In this document: one piece after another, positions 18,461 to 26,782 of the stretch | How positions within the stretch are numbered: the stretch's first letter is position 1 | How the letters are laid out: every line of letters starts with the position of its first letter | NCBI GenBank assembly: GCA_029259595.1 | Contig: JAJDEW010000010.1 | Location: 21,024-85,023 of the forward strand | Direction: 5' to 3' | DNA: 64,000 nucleotides | From: Planctomycetota bacterium | GTDB lineage: Bacteria > Planctomycetota > UBA1135 > GCA-002686595 | Program-made: the position numbers and the translations under genes | The notes under the pieces: generated by a model | Databases searched by the model: none | Told to the model about the DNA's origin: nothing | What the model saw: only the letters and a program-made list of their open reading frames with translations

Positions 18461-20011
18461 CTAGTTGCGGGACATCGTCAGGAAGTGCGCCCGGATCTGC
18501 TCGGGCAGCAGGATGTTCGTCACGCCGTTGCCGCCGTCGTTGTCGGTGTCGACGCGGACGTCGCCGGTCGTCTCGAAGACCGCGAGGTCATTGTAATTGG
18601 CGACGTAGTAGCGCGAGCCGCTCTTGTTGAACACGATCCCGCACGCTTCCGTCCCGCCGCTGAAGGCCGGGTCGGGCTGGCGCTCGTTGCTGTTGGAAAG
18701 GGTGAAGATCGAGAACGGGCTCGTCCCGTCGCGCGTCGGGTAGTACACCTCGCCGTTGCGAGCCGTCATGACGCCCGCCGCCTCACCCGCTCCCGTCGGA
18801 GTGAGCTGGGTCACGGCGAAGTTCGACGTGTTGACGACGTCGATGTCGATGGCCATGTTGCCGCCGAAACGATGGTCGTTGAAGCCGACCAGGAACCGGT
18901 CGTTGCCGGACCAGCAGCCCTGCTGAGCGAAGGTTCCGGCGCCCGGTGCGGACAGCGTGACGGGTTGGACGCCGGCCGTGCCGGCATCCGTGTCCACGAG
19001 CGAGAAGGACGCGGTGTTGATGAGCCAGAGCTCGTTGGCCGAGCCGTCGATCGTGCCGACGATCACCGCCAGCCTCGAGCCGTCCGGCGAGAGCTCGATC
19101 CGGCCGCCGAAGCGGCCCCCGGCGTCCATCGTGAAGAGGTTCAGGCGACCGACCTCGATCAGGCTGCTCTCGTCGACGGCCACGACGTCCACGGTGGTGG
19201 AACCGACGACCCCACCGCTGCCGTCCGGCGCGCCGTAGGCGTGGGTGCCGACGTTCACGACGCCGTAGATGCGGCTCCCGTTGGCGGAGAGCGTGATGCC
19301 GCCGATGCTTCCGGAGGCCGTGCCCGAAAGGTCCGGGCCGGTCGCGATCGTGTACGTGCGCGTGTCGATCACGCCGATGTTCGGGTTTTCCTTGTCGCCC
19401 GTGTAGACGAACTCGCCGTCGGCTGCGACGACCGCCTGGCGGACGTTGGCGGCGAGGCTGTTCGTGCCGATGATGCCCGTTTCGAAGACCTCACCGGAGA
19501 GCGACGTGTCGATCGCGAGGAAGTCTCCGCCGAAGTTGCCTCCGAAGAGCATCGCTGCGTCCTCGAAGGTGAGATCGATCTCGATCGGGTCGACCGCGCC
19601 GGTGATCCCGGTGAAGACGAGGTTCTCCGTCCGCATCGCCGTCCGGTCGAGGCCCTCCGGGCCGTAGTAGGTGTAAGGCAGACCGCCGCCGGGCAGCATC
19701 GTGCCGGTCTGCGTACCCTCGTTGACCATTTGGGTGATGCCCTTCAGGTTGAAGAGCAGACGGCTGAAGTCGTTGCGCACCGTGAGCGAGACGGTGAGCA
19801 TGTCGCCCGGATCGTCGTACACGGCGGTGGCCGAGAGAAACAGACGCGAGGGCTGCTGCGTGATCGTGACCCCGGCGGAGGTGAGGTCGATCGACAGGCT
19901 GCCGTTCTGAACGGGGAAGCCTCCACCGCCTCCTCCACTGCTACCGCCGCTGCTGCAACTTGCCAATGCGCCTGCTGCGAGCGCAACGCACATGTTCATG
20001 ACCTTGGACAT
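18461..20011 (-). CDS. Lipoprotein with beta-propeller-like repeats
   Basis: This 516-residue protein has a short signal and lipobox (AAGALASC then a Ser/Gly-rich stretch, CSSGGSSGGGGGG) that tethers it to a membrane. The body contains WD40/YVTN-style blades: AVVAADGEFVYTGDK, ITLSANGSRIYGVVN, IELSPDGSRLAVIVG and IVFNKSGSRYYVANY, each with the turn between two strands. It resembles secreted propellers of unknown ligand. The ATG at 20011 was chosen to place the signal peptide at the N-terminus; an ATG at 19999 would also work. The Gly-rich linker probably separates the lipid anchor from the propeller. Confidence 0.78.
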   Translation of the reverse strand: MSKVMNMCVALAAGALASCSSGGSSGGGGGGFPVQNGSLSIDLTSAGVTITQQPSRLFLSATAVYDDPGDMLTVSLTVRNDFSRLLFNLKGITQMVNEGTQTGTMLPGGGLPYTYYGPEGLDRTAMRTENLVFTGITGAVDPIEIDLTFEDAAMLFGGNFGGDFLAIDTSLSGEVFETGIIGTNSLAANVRQAVVAADGEFVYTGDKENPNIGVIDTRTYTIATGPDLSGTASGSIGGITLSANGSRIYGVVNVGTHAYGAPDGSGGVVGSTTVDVVAVDESSLIEVGRLNLFTMDAGGRFGGRIELSPDGSRLAVIVGTIDGSANELWLINTASFSLVDTDAGTAGVQPVTLSAPGAGTFAQQGCWSGNDRFLVGFNDHRFGGNMAIDIDVVNTSNFAVTQLTPTGAGEAAGVMTARNGEVYYPTRDGTSPFSIFTLSNSNERQPDPAFSGGTEACGIVFNKSGSRYYVANYNDLAVFETTGDVRVDTDNDGGNGVTNILLPEQIRAHFLTMSRN

Positions 20012-20183
20012 GACGATCTTCCTGACGATAGGCCCGTCCGAGACGGGGGGGACCGGGGGAACGCGGAGCCGAGAGTCCGAACCGTAGGAAGCGCGGCAGG
20101 CTGCGTCAACGAAGCACGAAGAGGGCCGCACCTGTGGGGGGAAGAGGCGGCCCCACATGCATCGGCCGATTCGAGCGCGCGCT

Positions 20184-21050
20184 TCAGGGCGCAGCGACCG
20201 GAATCCGGTCGGTGGCGGGCTCCTTGCGGATGACCGAGCCCACGTTTTCGCCGCGCAGGGCCTTCGTGACCTGTCCGGGCACGAGCCCGTTCACGATCCG
20301 GATCTCGGTGACGCTGCGGGCGCGGTCGAGATACTCGAGCACCGCGCGCTCGACGACGATGTCGTCCTGGCCGCTGTCCAGCAACTCGCGGGCCGTGATC
20401 TCGGGGATGTGGCGCGCCGTCGGGTCCTTCTTGGGGTCGTCGGTGTAGAGCCCGTCCTCGTCCTTGATGAAGAGCACGCCCTTGGCACCGAGGAACTCGG
20501 CGATCAGGTAGACGCCTGCGTCCGTCCGGTTGGCCGGGATGCGACCGACGGCGGGCGCCTTCTCCCAGAACTCGAAGGGCGGCATGCCCGACATGATCGG
20601 GATCACGCCCATCGAGAGGAACAAGGGCAGCTTCTCGAAGTCGTCGGGGTACACCATGATCCCGCCGTCCTTCGCGAGCAGCATCTGCAGCATGCGCGCG
20701 TTCTGGACCGGGACACTGGCGCCCACCTTGGCGAGCATCGCGGTCGGCAGATCCAGGTCCAGGGCCACGGAGTAGGCGTGACGCGCGCGCGTGCCACCGC
20801 CCGTACCCAGGAGGAACGACACGCCTTGCTTGCGCGCCGCCACGAGCTCCTCGAGGATCGGGTACACGGCCTTGCGACCGCGGTCCATGATGCTCTGCCC
20901 GCCGATCTTCAGCACCCAGATGTCGGGCAGGATGGGGGCGATCGGGGTCGGCGTGCCGCCGGAGTTCGTGGCGTCGAGGCTCGAGAGCTTGCCCGAAAGG
21001 GCGTTCTCCATGCCCTCGATCCAGATCTTGCCGTTGCGCTTGGTCGTCAT
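20184..21050 (-). CDS. mosB: Molybdenum storage protein-like subunit beta (amino acid kinase fold)
   Basis: This 288-residue protein of the amino acid kinase (UMP-kinase-like) fold has motifs closely matching the beta subunit of the Azotobacter Mo/W storage protein: WVLKIGGQSIMDRGRKAVYP, GTGGGTRARHAYS, SGMPPFEFWE, RTDAGVYLIAEFLGAKGV and KDEDGLYT. In the known protein, alternating alpha and beta subunits form an (alphabeta)3 cage that packs polyoxomolybdate or polyoxotungstate using ATP. Recollection of the family sequence supports the match; no alignment was run. It overlaps the mosA-like gene by four bases (ATGA), fitting a 1:1 complex. A plain UMP kinase is unlikely because of the IGGQS loop and the paired paralogue. 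Confidence 0.82.
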   Translation of the reverse strand: MTTKRNGKIWIEGMENALSGKLSSLDATNSGGTPTPIAPILPDIWVLKIGGQSIMDRGRKAVYPILEELVAARKQGVSFLLGTGGGTRARHAYSVALDLDLPTAMLAKVGASVPVQNARMLQMLLAKDGGIMVYPDDFEKLPLFLSMGVIPIMSGMPPFEFWEKAPAVGRIPANRTDAGVYLIAEFLGAKGVLFIKDEDGLYTDDPKKDPTARHIPEITARELLDSGQDDIVVERAVLEYLDRARSVTEIRIVNGLVPGQVTKALRGENVGSVIRKEPATDRIPVAAP

Positions 21051-21925
21051 GAGGTCGTCTTCCCGTTGTTCCGTGCACTCTGGGTCACGAGCGTTCCGAC
21101 GGGCTCACCCGCGAGATAGGCGCGCAGGTTCTCCGGGCGTCGACCGTCGATGAGCCGGAAGGAGCGAACGAGCTTCGAGTTCTCGAGGCAGCGCAGGACC
21201 TCGCGTTCGATCGGCAGCTCGGGCAGGTTGCGCTCGAGCAACTCGGCGGCCGTGATCTCGTCGATGCGTTTGGCGTCGGGGTTCTCGAAGGGATCCGCCT
21301 CGAAGATGCCGTCGACGTCCTTCACGAAGACGAGCTGTGGCGAGCCCAGGATCTCCGCCATCAGGAAGAGGCCGACGTCCGAGCCGTTCTCCGGCAAGAG
21401 CCCTTCGCGCGCCGGCGGCTCCCAGAAGTGGTAGGGCGGCTGGCCGATGCAAACCGGGATCATGCCCTTGCTGATGAAGAGCTGCAGGTCCTGGAAGTGC
21501 TCCTTGATCAGGGTCACGGCGCCGTGGGGCGCGAGCAGGAACTGCAGCATGTCGCGGTTCTGCTCTTCGATGCCGCCGACGATGCGGGCCAAGCCACCGA
21601 TCGGAAGTCCCAGGTCGAGCCCGATCTCGAGCGTGTGACGCGCGCGCGCTCCGCCGCCGACGCCCAGCACGAACTTGTGCCCTTCGCCGTGCAACGCCGC
21701 GATCTCACGCGTGAGCGGGACCAGCGCCTCGGCGCCGCGGTCCATGATGCTCGAGCCGCCTATCGCGACCATCGTGATACCGGGCACCATCGCCCGCACG
21801 ACGTCGTTGTCGGTCTCGCGCAGCAGTCGCGTGCTGACGAGCGACTCGCGCATCAAGCCCGAGCCGACGTGCGTGCGCCCGTCGCCGGTGAAGAGGTTCG
21901 AGGGGGACTGTCGGATGTCAGGCAT
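21047..21925 (-). CDS. mosA: Molybdenum storage protein-like subunit alpha (amino acid kinase fold)
   Basis: This 292-residue paralogue of the adjacent beta-like subunit has TMVAIGGSSIMDRGAEALVP, GVGGGARARHTLEIGLDLGL, QPPYHFWE and KDVDGIF at the corresponding positions. These match the alpha subunit pattern of the Mo/W storage protein (MDRGAxAxxPL, GAGVRARH, FPPYHHHE, VDGIYTADP) better than UMP kinase. The usual HHH-type cluster ligands read YHFW here, so the cluster-binding set may differ. The ATG at 21925 is preferred over 21955, which would add ten residues running into the upstream gene. It lies 26 bases after the ECF-like transporter gene and is translationally coupled to mosB. Confidence 0.8.
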   Translation of the reverse strand: MPDIRQSPSNLFTGDGRTHVGSGLMRESLVSTRLLRETDNDVVRAMVPGITMVAIGGSSIMDRGAEALVPLTREIAALHGEGHKFVLGVGGGARARHTLEIGLDLGLPIGGLARIVGGIEEQNRDMLQFLLAPHGAVTLIKEHFQDLQLFISKGMIPVCIGQPPYHFWEPPAREGLLPENGSDVGLFLMAEILGSPQLVFVKDVDGIFEADPFENPDAKRIDEITAAELLERNLPELPIEREVLRCLENSKLVRSFRLIDGRRPENLRAYLAGEPVGTLVTQSARNNGKTTS

Positions 21926-21951
21926 GGGGGGCTTGGCAACGGCTAGTGGGA

Positions 21952-23211
21952 TCAAACGAGCGGTTCCGGCGAGGGTTCCGGCACGTCGGGTGTGCTCCTG
22001 CTCTCGGGAGCCCCGGATTCGGGCTTGGCGAGCTTTCCGGACTCCGCGGCGGGAGTGTACGCCAACCAGTCATCGCTCCCCAGGAGGAACATGCTGACGA
22101 AGCCGCTCAGCGTGCCGAACACGACTTGCGAGACGAGCATCGGCGCATAGACGACGAACATCTCGAGCTTGGCGCCGGCCAGCACGATGACCGAGAAGTT
22201 GGCCGCGAAGCGAGCGGCGCCGAGCACCGCGCCCATGCCCATGAGCTGGATGAGTCGCCACAGGCCGCGTCCATGCAGGAACGGGACCAACAGGTCGGCC
22301 AGCAGGCCGGGGACGACGAAGTGCAGGACCTCGAGGATGCCGTAGCGTCCGTAGCCCAAGAAGAACGAGATCAAGCCGATCGTGGTCCCGGTCCACAGTC
22401 CGCCGAAGCGCGTGCGCGTGTGCTTCGCCGCCAAGAGGAAGAAGGGGATCAGGAGGACGTTCTTGTGGCCGGGTGCGACGGGCAATCCCGGCATCACCTG
22501 CAGCATCTTCAGACCCATGGCGGCCAGCGAGACGCCGCTGACGAGTGCCAGGTCGCGCGCCCAGGCGCGCGAAGCCTCGGGATGTTCGCGCGCGACGCGC
22601 TCCTCGGCGCGATCGATCGAGCGCCGCAGGAGCTCGCGGATGAAGCTCAGGTCGCCGCGCCGGATGGCCGCGAAGTCGATCACCGGCCGATCGGTCGTGC
22701 GGTCCCGTCCGCGTCCACCGCCACCGCCGCCACCGCCACCGCGGCGGCCGCCGCCCCCTCCTCCACCGCCGCCGCTCAGCATCGCCAGCGTCCCGTCGAT
22801 CGAGTACGCGACCGCGCGCGGCAACCGGAAGGTGGTCAAGGCCCGTACGAAGTCCGACGGCTGTCCGCTGTTCTGCACCCACGTGCTGGCCAGGATCAAC
22901 GTGGCGACGCGCAGCCCCATCTCGAGCGCGAGCGCCAGGCCGGCCAGGTTGATCTCCAGGCCGAAGGCGAGCTCGACCCAGCGGTCCTCGGCCCGGCTCC
23001 CGGCCGAGAAGAAGGCATAGGTCACCGTGAGGATGACCAGGAACACCGTCATGCGGCGCGCGAGTCGCCCGAGCATGCGGAAGTCGAGTCGGCTCGAGGC
23101 CCAGAGCACGAGCTGCAGGAGCGCCAACCCACCGAGCAGCCACGGATCACGCAACAGGAAGAGGCCGACGGCGAGCGCGACGAGGTAGGCCAGTTTCAGC
23201 GTGGGCTTCAT
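21952..23211 (-). CDS. ECF-type transporter T component fused to an S-like membrane domain
   Basis: This 419-residue protein has two membrane halves. Residues ~1-150 (LKLAYLVALAVGLFLL to SDFVRALTTFRLPRAVAY) resemble EcfT/CbiQ: four to five helices leading into cytosolic coupling helices. The coupling region is interrupted by a Gly/Arg-rich stretch (~23 residues), then continues as IRELLRRSIDRAEERV, like the second EcfT coupling helix. Residues ~235-390 form a second group of about six helices (VMPGLPVAPGHKNVLLIPFF, GGLWTGTTIGLISFFLGYG, VVPGLLADLL) that looks like an S (substrate-binding) component. The tail is a soluble Pro/Glu-rich stretch. No ECF ATPase is encoded within the window. Position upstream of mosAB suggests transport of a metal oxyanion or a cofactor precursor, but that is inference. 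Confidence 0.7.
   Translation of the reverse strand: MKPTLKLAYLVALAVGLFLLRDPWLLGGLALLQLVLWASSRLDFRMLGRLARRMTVFLVILTVTYAFFSAGSRAEDRWVELAFGLEINLAGLALALEMGLRVATLILASTWVQNSGQPSDFVRALTTFRLPRAVAYSIDGTLAMLSGGGGGGGGGRRGGGGGGGGGRGRDRTTDRPVIDFAAIRRGDLSFIRELLRRSIDRAEERVAREHPEASRAWARDLALVSGVSLAAMGLKMLQVMPGLPVAPGHKNVLLIPFFLLAAKHTRTRFGGLWTGTTIGLISFFLGYGRYGILEVLHFVVPGLLADLLVPFLHGRGLWRLIQLMGMGAVLGAARFAANFSVIVLAGAKLEMFVVYAPMLVSQVVFGTLSGFVSMFLLGSDDWLAYTPAAESGKLAKPESGAPESRSTPDVPEPSPEPLV
22705..22773 (-). repeat. Poly-glycine low-complexity tract inside the transporter gene
   Basis: GGC/GGT/GGA/GGG codons encode two runs of nine glycines separated by Arg-Arg and followed by Arg-Gly-Arg. The mixed codon use argues for selection at the protein level as well as repeat expansion. 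The tract lies where EcfT coupling helices are expected. Confidence 0.85.
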
Positions 23212-23283
23212 CGGGAGTCCTGGGCGGACCGCGGGCGGGCCGGGACGAAGCCGGGAGTCTACCAAGCGCTGCGTGGCGCTGGT

Positions 23284-24402
23284 TCAGCCGTTCTGCGGGG
23301 CGGGCGGAGCCGTGCCCCCGAGCAGCGCGCGGATCCGATCCAGCGTGATCCAGCCCACGAGCCGCGAGTCCTCGAGCACCGGCAGGGCCGAGCTCGGGCC
23401 CTCGACGAGGCGCGCGAAGACCGACTCGAGCGAATCCCCTGGCTGCACCGTCTCGAAGTCCGCGCGCATGACGTCCGCGACGAGCGCCTCGGTCCGCGAG
23501 CGGTTCCAGCCGGCGACGTCCTTCTGTGCCAACAGACCGACGACGCGCCCGTCGGATACGACCGGGTACTCGTCCTGCGGGAAGCGCTCGCGCTGCCAGA
23601 AGGCGAACTCGAGCGGATCGTTCGGCTGAAAGGCCAAGAAGTCCTTCGTCATCGCGTTCGCGACCGGCGTGCTACGGAGCTTGCCCAGGATGCGCGCCTG
23701 ATAGGCCTCGCGCACGGCGCTGAACCAGACGAAGACGGCGATCACGACCAGAACCGGATTGCCGAACAGGCCGATCACGAGCAGACCGAAGGCGAGGATG
23801 CGACCGATGCGCGCAGCGATCAGCGTCGCTCGGACCGAGTCCATGCGCATCGCGAGGAAGGCGCGCAGCACCCTCCCTCCGTCCATCGGAAAGGCGGGGA
23901 TCAGGTTGAATCCGAACAAGAGCAGGTTCGCGAGCGAGAGGAACCCGAACGTCTGCACGCCGAACGTGCCATAGGGCTCCGGAACGAAGAAGAACGCGAC
24001 CCCGAGGGCGAGCAGGAACACGAACGCGAGCACGGCGTTGACGAGCGGTCCGGCCAGGGCCACCCACAGCTCCTGAGCCGGCTTCTCGGGCATGCGCTCG
24101 AGCCGCGCCACTCCACCGATCGGCAGTAGCGTGATGTCGCGCGTCCGGATCCCGAACTGGCGCGCTGCGAGGGCGTGCCCGAACTCGTGCAGCAGAACGC
24201 AGCCGAACAGAGCCACCAACGACCCCAGCGTGATCGCGGCCTGCACCACGCTGCCCGATTCCTGGAGCTGCAGGAATCCGAGCACGAGGAGCAGCACGAG
24301 AAAGCTCACATGCAGGCGAACGGGAATGCCGAAGTAGCGCCCGGCCGGCAGCGACCAAAGGCTGCGGCGCGCGGTCCGAGGTTTGGGGGTAGGGCCTGCC
24401 AT
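23284..24402 (-). CDS. Site-2 protease family (M50) membrane metalloprotease with CBS pair
   Basis: This 372-residue protein has about six transmembrane helices (residues ~25-235) and a C-terminal CBS domain pair (~250-365). The zinc site is complete: HEFGH in CVLLHEFGHALAARQFG (~70-75) and the distal NLIPAFPMDGGRVLRA (Asp ligand). S2P enzymes cut membrane-embedded substrates, and in CBS-bearing members nucleotide binding may tune activity. The start at 24402 (MAGPTPKPRTARR) gives a short cytosolic basic N-terminus; an ATG at 24471 would add 23 residues without a recognisable element. It is same-strand upstream of the ECF-like transporter gene with a 72-base gap, so co-transcription is possible. 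Confidence 0.9.
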   Translation of the reverse strand: MAGPTPKPRTARRSLWSLPAGRYFGIPVRLHVSFLVLLLVLGFLQLQESGSVVQAAITLGSLVALFGCVLLHEFGHALAARQFGIRTRDITLLPIGGVARLERMPEKPAQELWVALAGPLVNAVLAFVFLLALGVAFFFVPEPYGTFGVQTFGFLSLANLLLFGFNLIPAFPMDGGRVLRAFLAMRMDSVRATLIAARIGRILAFGLLVIGLFGNPVLVVIAVFVWFSAVREAYQARILGKLRSTPVANAMTKDFLAFQPNDPLEFAFWQRERFPQDEYPVVSDGRVVGLLAQKDVAGWNRSRTEALVADVMRADFETVQPGDSLESVFARLVEGPSSALPVLEDSRLVGWITLDRIRALLGGTAPPAPQNG

Positions 24403-24518
24403 CGGATGGATTCTTCCATCTTTTGGTACGCCACCGGGACCTTTTCGCGACCACATTCCGACACCCGCCACCCGAGGGTCGCAACGGCCTTGCCGGCTCG
24501 GGCTGGACCGTTACCTGT

Positions 24519-25049
24519 TCAAAACGAGCCGTGCTGCGCCCGCATCTCGTCGTTGCGGGTCTCGGACTGGCCGAGCGGGATGCTGAGGCTCTGCCAGCGA
24601 TCCCCGGCCTGATGGCGCGCGAGCAGGACGATCTGGCCGGTGTGGTAGGTCACGTGGGTCAAGCCGCGGATCAAGGCCTTCGGGACGTCGTGCGGCTCGC
24701 CGCGAATCTTGACCGTACGTGCGAGGTCCTCCGCTCGGAGGCCCTTCAGCGTCGCGAGAACCGTCCGCCAACCCTCGTTCCATTGCGCCTCGATCGACGC
24801 GCGCGTGTCGCCGTCGACGACGAACTCCGTGTCCCGCTGGCGATCGGGCTTCTCCCCATCGGTCGTGAGGAAGTCACGCCAGCGCGAGCGCAGATTGCCC
24901 CCGATGTGCTTCACCTGCACCGCGAGACACTGCGGTCCGAGCCGCTCGAAGAAGGCCGTCTCATCGACCTGGGCCAAGGCTCGCTCCGCACGCTCTCGCT
25001 CCGCGCGAAAGGCCTCCGCGATCTCGTTCAAGAACGTCGAGTCCTGCAT
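24519..25049 (-). CDS. DinB-like/DUF1572 family protein
   Basis: This 176-residue helical protein has the pattern of the DinB four-helix metal-binding superfamily, closest in my view to DUF1572. Candidate metal histidines are in QVKHIGGNLRSRW (~48) and LTHVTYHTGQIVLLARH (~132-136), with WRDFL and DGEKPDRQRD between. Members include thiol transferases and proteins of unknown role; no enzymatic claim is justified. It lies 30 bases downstream of the sulfatase-fold lipoprotein gene on the same strand. Confidence 0.82.
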   Translation of the reverse strand: MQDSTFLNEIAEAFRAERERAERALAQVDETAFFERLGPQCLAVQVKHIGGNLRSRWRDFLTTDGEKPDRQRDTEFVVDGDTRASIEAQWNEGWRTVLATLKGLRAEDLARTVKIRGEPHDVPKALIRGLTHVTYHTGQIVLLARHQAGDRWQSLSIPLGQSETRNDEMRAQHGSF

Positions 25050-25079
25050 GGGTTCCTGCTTCCTGTTGCGACCGGCGCC

Positions 25080-26588
25080 TCAGTCCTCGCCAACGTAGCC
25101 GAGTTTGCGCATCAGCTCCATGTCCGCTTCGCTCAGCGCGCGCGGGCGGCCGACGACGTCGGTTTGCACGCGCTCCATGGTCACCATCAAGCCCTTCTGG
25201 AGGAGTTGGCGGCGTTCGGGTTCGGAGCCGACGAGGTTCGTGCGTTCGTCGCCGAGGCGGTAGAGCTCCTCGGCCACGCGGCCGCCGCCCAGGTCGGTGA
25301 CGAGGTACTTCCAGCCGTCGCGGACCAGCCCGCGCCTCGAGCGGATCGCGCCGCCGGAGGTCGCGAGGTAGGCCAGCCCGCCGCCGGGCGGCGCGGGAGC
25401 CAGGAGGTCGCGTCCGAGCATCTCGGCGGGCGGCTCGATGCCGAACAGCGCCAGGAGCGTCGGAGCGACGTCGGCTAGCGCGACGACGTCCGTGCGTCGT
25501 TCGGACGAATGACCCGGCAAGCGCAGGAAGAGCGGCACGCGCACCAACGGATCGCTGAGGTACTCGCCGTGGGCGAACCAGTAGTCCGCTTCGCCCATGG
25601 CCTCGCCGTGGTCGGCCACGAAGACGATCACGGCGTCGTCGAGCAGGCCGCGTTGCGCGATTCCGTCGAGCAACCGCGCGAGCTCTTCGTCCGTCCAGCG
25701 CACCTCGCCGTCGTAGCCCGCCGCGTAGAAGGCCGGATCGCTGCGCCCGTCGAGCGCCTGGTACGACGGCAGGCTCGCCAGGCCGCGTTGCTCGAACTCG
25801 GGCACGCCTGGCGGGGCGTCCTCGGGTTGCGCGCGCGGCAGCTCGGTCCGCGGCCAAGGTCGTTCGCTCTCGGCCGCGAGGTAGCGCTCGCGGTAACCCT
25901 CGGGCGGCGTGTACGGACCGTGCGGATCCTGGTAGTGGACCCACAGAAAGGTCTTCTGGGCTTCGCCTTCACCGCGCAGGCGATCGAGCATGGCGAGTCC
26001 GGCCGCGGTCGTGTCGGGCGCCAGGCGCTCGGGGATCTGACGGTTGGCTTCCTGCTCGGGAAAGCGGTCGTCGTAGTGGTCGAAGCCACGATCGACCGTG
26101 CTGCCCTCGGTCTGCGGCGTCTGGCGCAAGACCCAATTCGACACGACGGCGCCGGTGCGAAAGCCGCGCTCCTTCAACAAGGAAGCGAGCGTCGGAATCC
26201 CGAGCGGCAGGAGCGACTTGTTCCCGTGAACGCCGTTCTGCTCGGGGTAGCGCCCGGTCAAGAGCGTGCTGACCGACGGCATCGTGAACGACGAGGGCGC
26301 ATACGCGGCCTCGAAGACGAGACTCTCCGCGGCCAGTGCGTCGAGCCGCGGCGAAAGGCCGAGTCGACAGCCGTAGGCGCCGAGGCGATCCGCGCGCAGG
26401 GTGTCGACGCTGATCAGGAGGACGAGCGAGGGCGCGGGCGCGCGGCGGCCGCAGCCCGCAGCGCAGAAACCGAGCGCGGCGAGCAGCACCGTCCCTGCGA
26501 GCGGGAGCGCCCAGGGCCGTGGCGCGCGCCTGCCGCCGACGGTCCGACCGCGCCGTCCGAGCGGCAAGACGAGGGGACCGACGACCAT
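25080..26588 (-). CDS. Alkaline-phosphatase-superfamily (sulfatase-fold) lipoprotein
   Basis: This 502-residue protein has a hydrophobic stretch ending in a lipobox-like FCAAGCG, so it is probably a lipid-anchored periplasmic or surface enzyme. The catalytic domain starts with LLISVDTLRADRLGAYG (metal Asp). The nucleophile position reads SSFTMPSVSTLLTGRYP, where sulfatases have C/S-x-P-S-R-x-x-LLTG. Thr in place of Cys/Ser and Val in place of Arg mean formylglycine formation is not expected. HYQDPHGPY and VFVADHGEAMGE supply further metal ligands. A phosphodiester, phosphonate or phosphotransferase reaction is more likely than sulfate hydrolysis. The start at 26588 is used since it precedes the signal; upstream start codons would only add basic residues. 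Confidence 0.85.
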   Translation of the reverse strand: MVVGPLVLPLGRRGRTVGGRRAPRPWALPLAGTVLLAALGFCAAGCGRRAPAPSLVLLISVDTLRADRLGAYGCRLGLSPRLDALAAESLVFEAAYAPSSFTMPSVSTLLTGRYPEQNGVHGNKSLLPLGIPTLASLLKERGFRTGAVVSNWVLRQTPQTEGSTVDRGFDHYDDRFPEQEANRQIPERLAPDTTAAGLAMLDRLRGEGEAQKTFLWVHYQDPHGPYTPPEGYRERYLAAESERPWPRTELPRAQPEDAPPGVPEFEQRGLASLPSYQALDGRSDPAFYAAGYDGEVRWTDEELARLLDGIAQRGLLDDAVIVFVADHGEAMGEADYWFAHGEYLSDPLVRVPLFLRLPGHSSERRTDVVALADVAPTLLALFGIEPPAEMLGRDLLAPAPPGGGLAYLATSGGAIRSRRGLVRDGWKYLVTDLGGGRVAEELYRLGDERTNLVGSEPERRQLLQKGLMVTMERVQTDVVGRPRALSEADMELMRKLGYVGED

Positions 26589-26782
26589 CGGACCCACGCT
26601 AGCGCCCTCCGTGTCGCCGCGCAATCGCCGTCGAGGGCCGCCGCGCGGGCCTTTTCGCCCCATCCGGCGAGAAAGGAACGGAAAGCGGTCACAGAACCAG
26701 CGCGCTTTCCTCTGTCGTCGGCACGGCCCGAGGGACGCGCTCTCCGGCCACCGCCTCCGGTCCCCGTTTCAGCGAGTCCACC

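Noticed and set aside
20184..21925. UMP kinase or acetylglutamate kinase pair
   Set aside because: Loop sequences (IGGQSIMDRG, GTGGGTRARH, MPPFEFW) and the paired, overlapping subunits fit the Mo storage protein better.
25080..26588. Standard sulfatase call
   Set aside because: The formylglycine motif is not met (Thr-Met-Pro-Ser-Val), so only superfamily membership is claimed.
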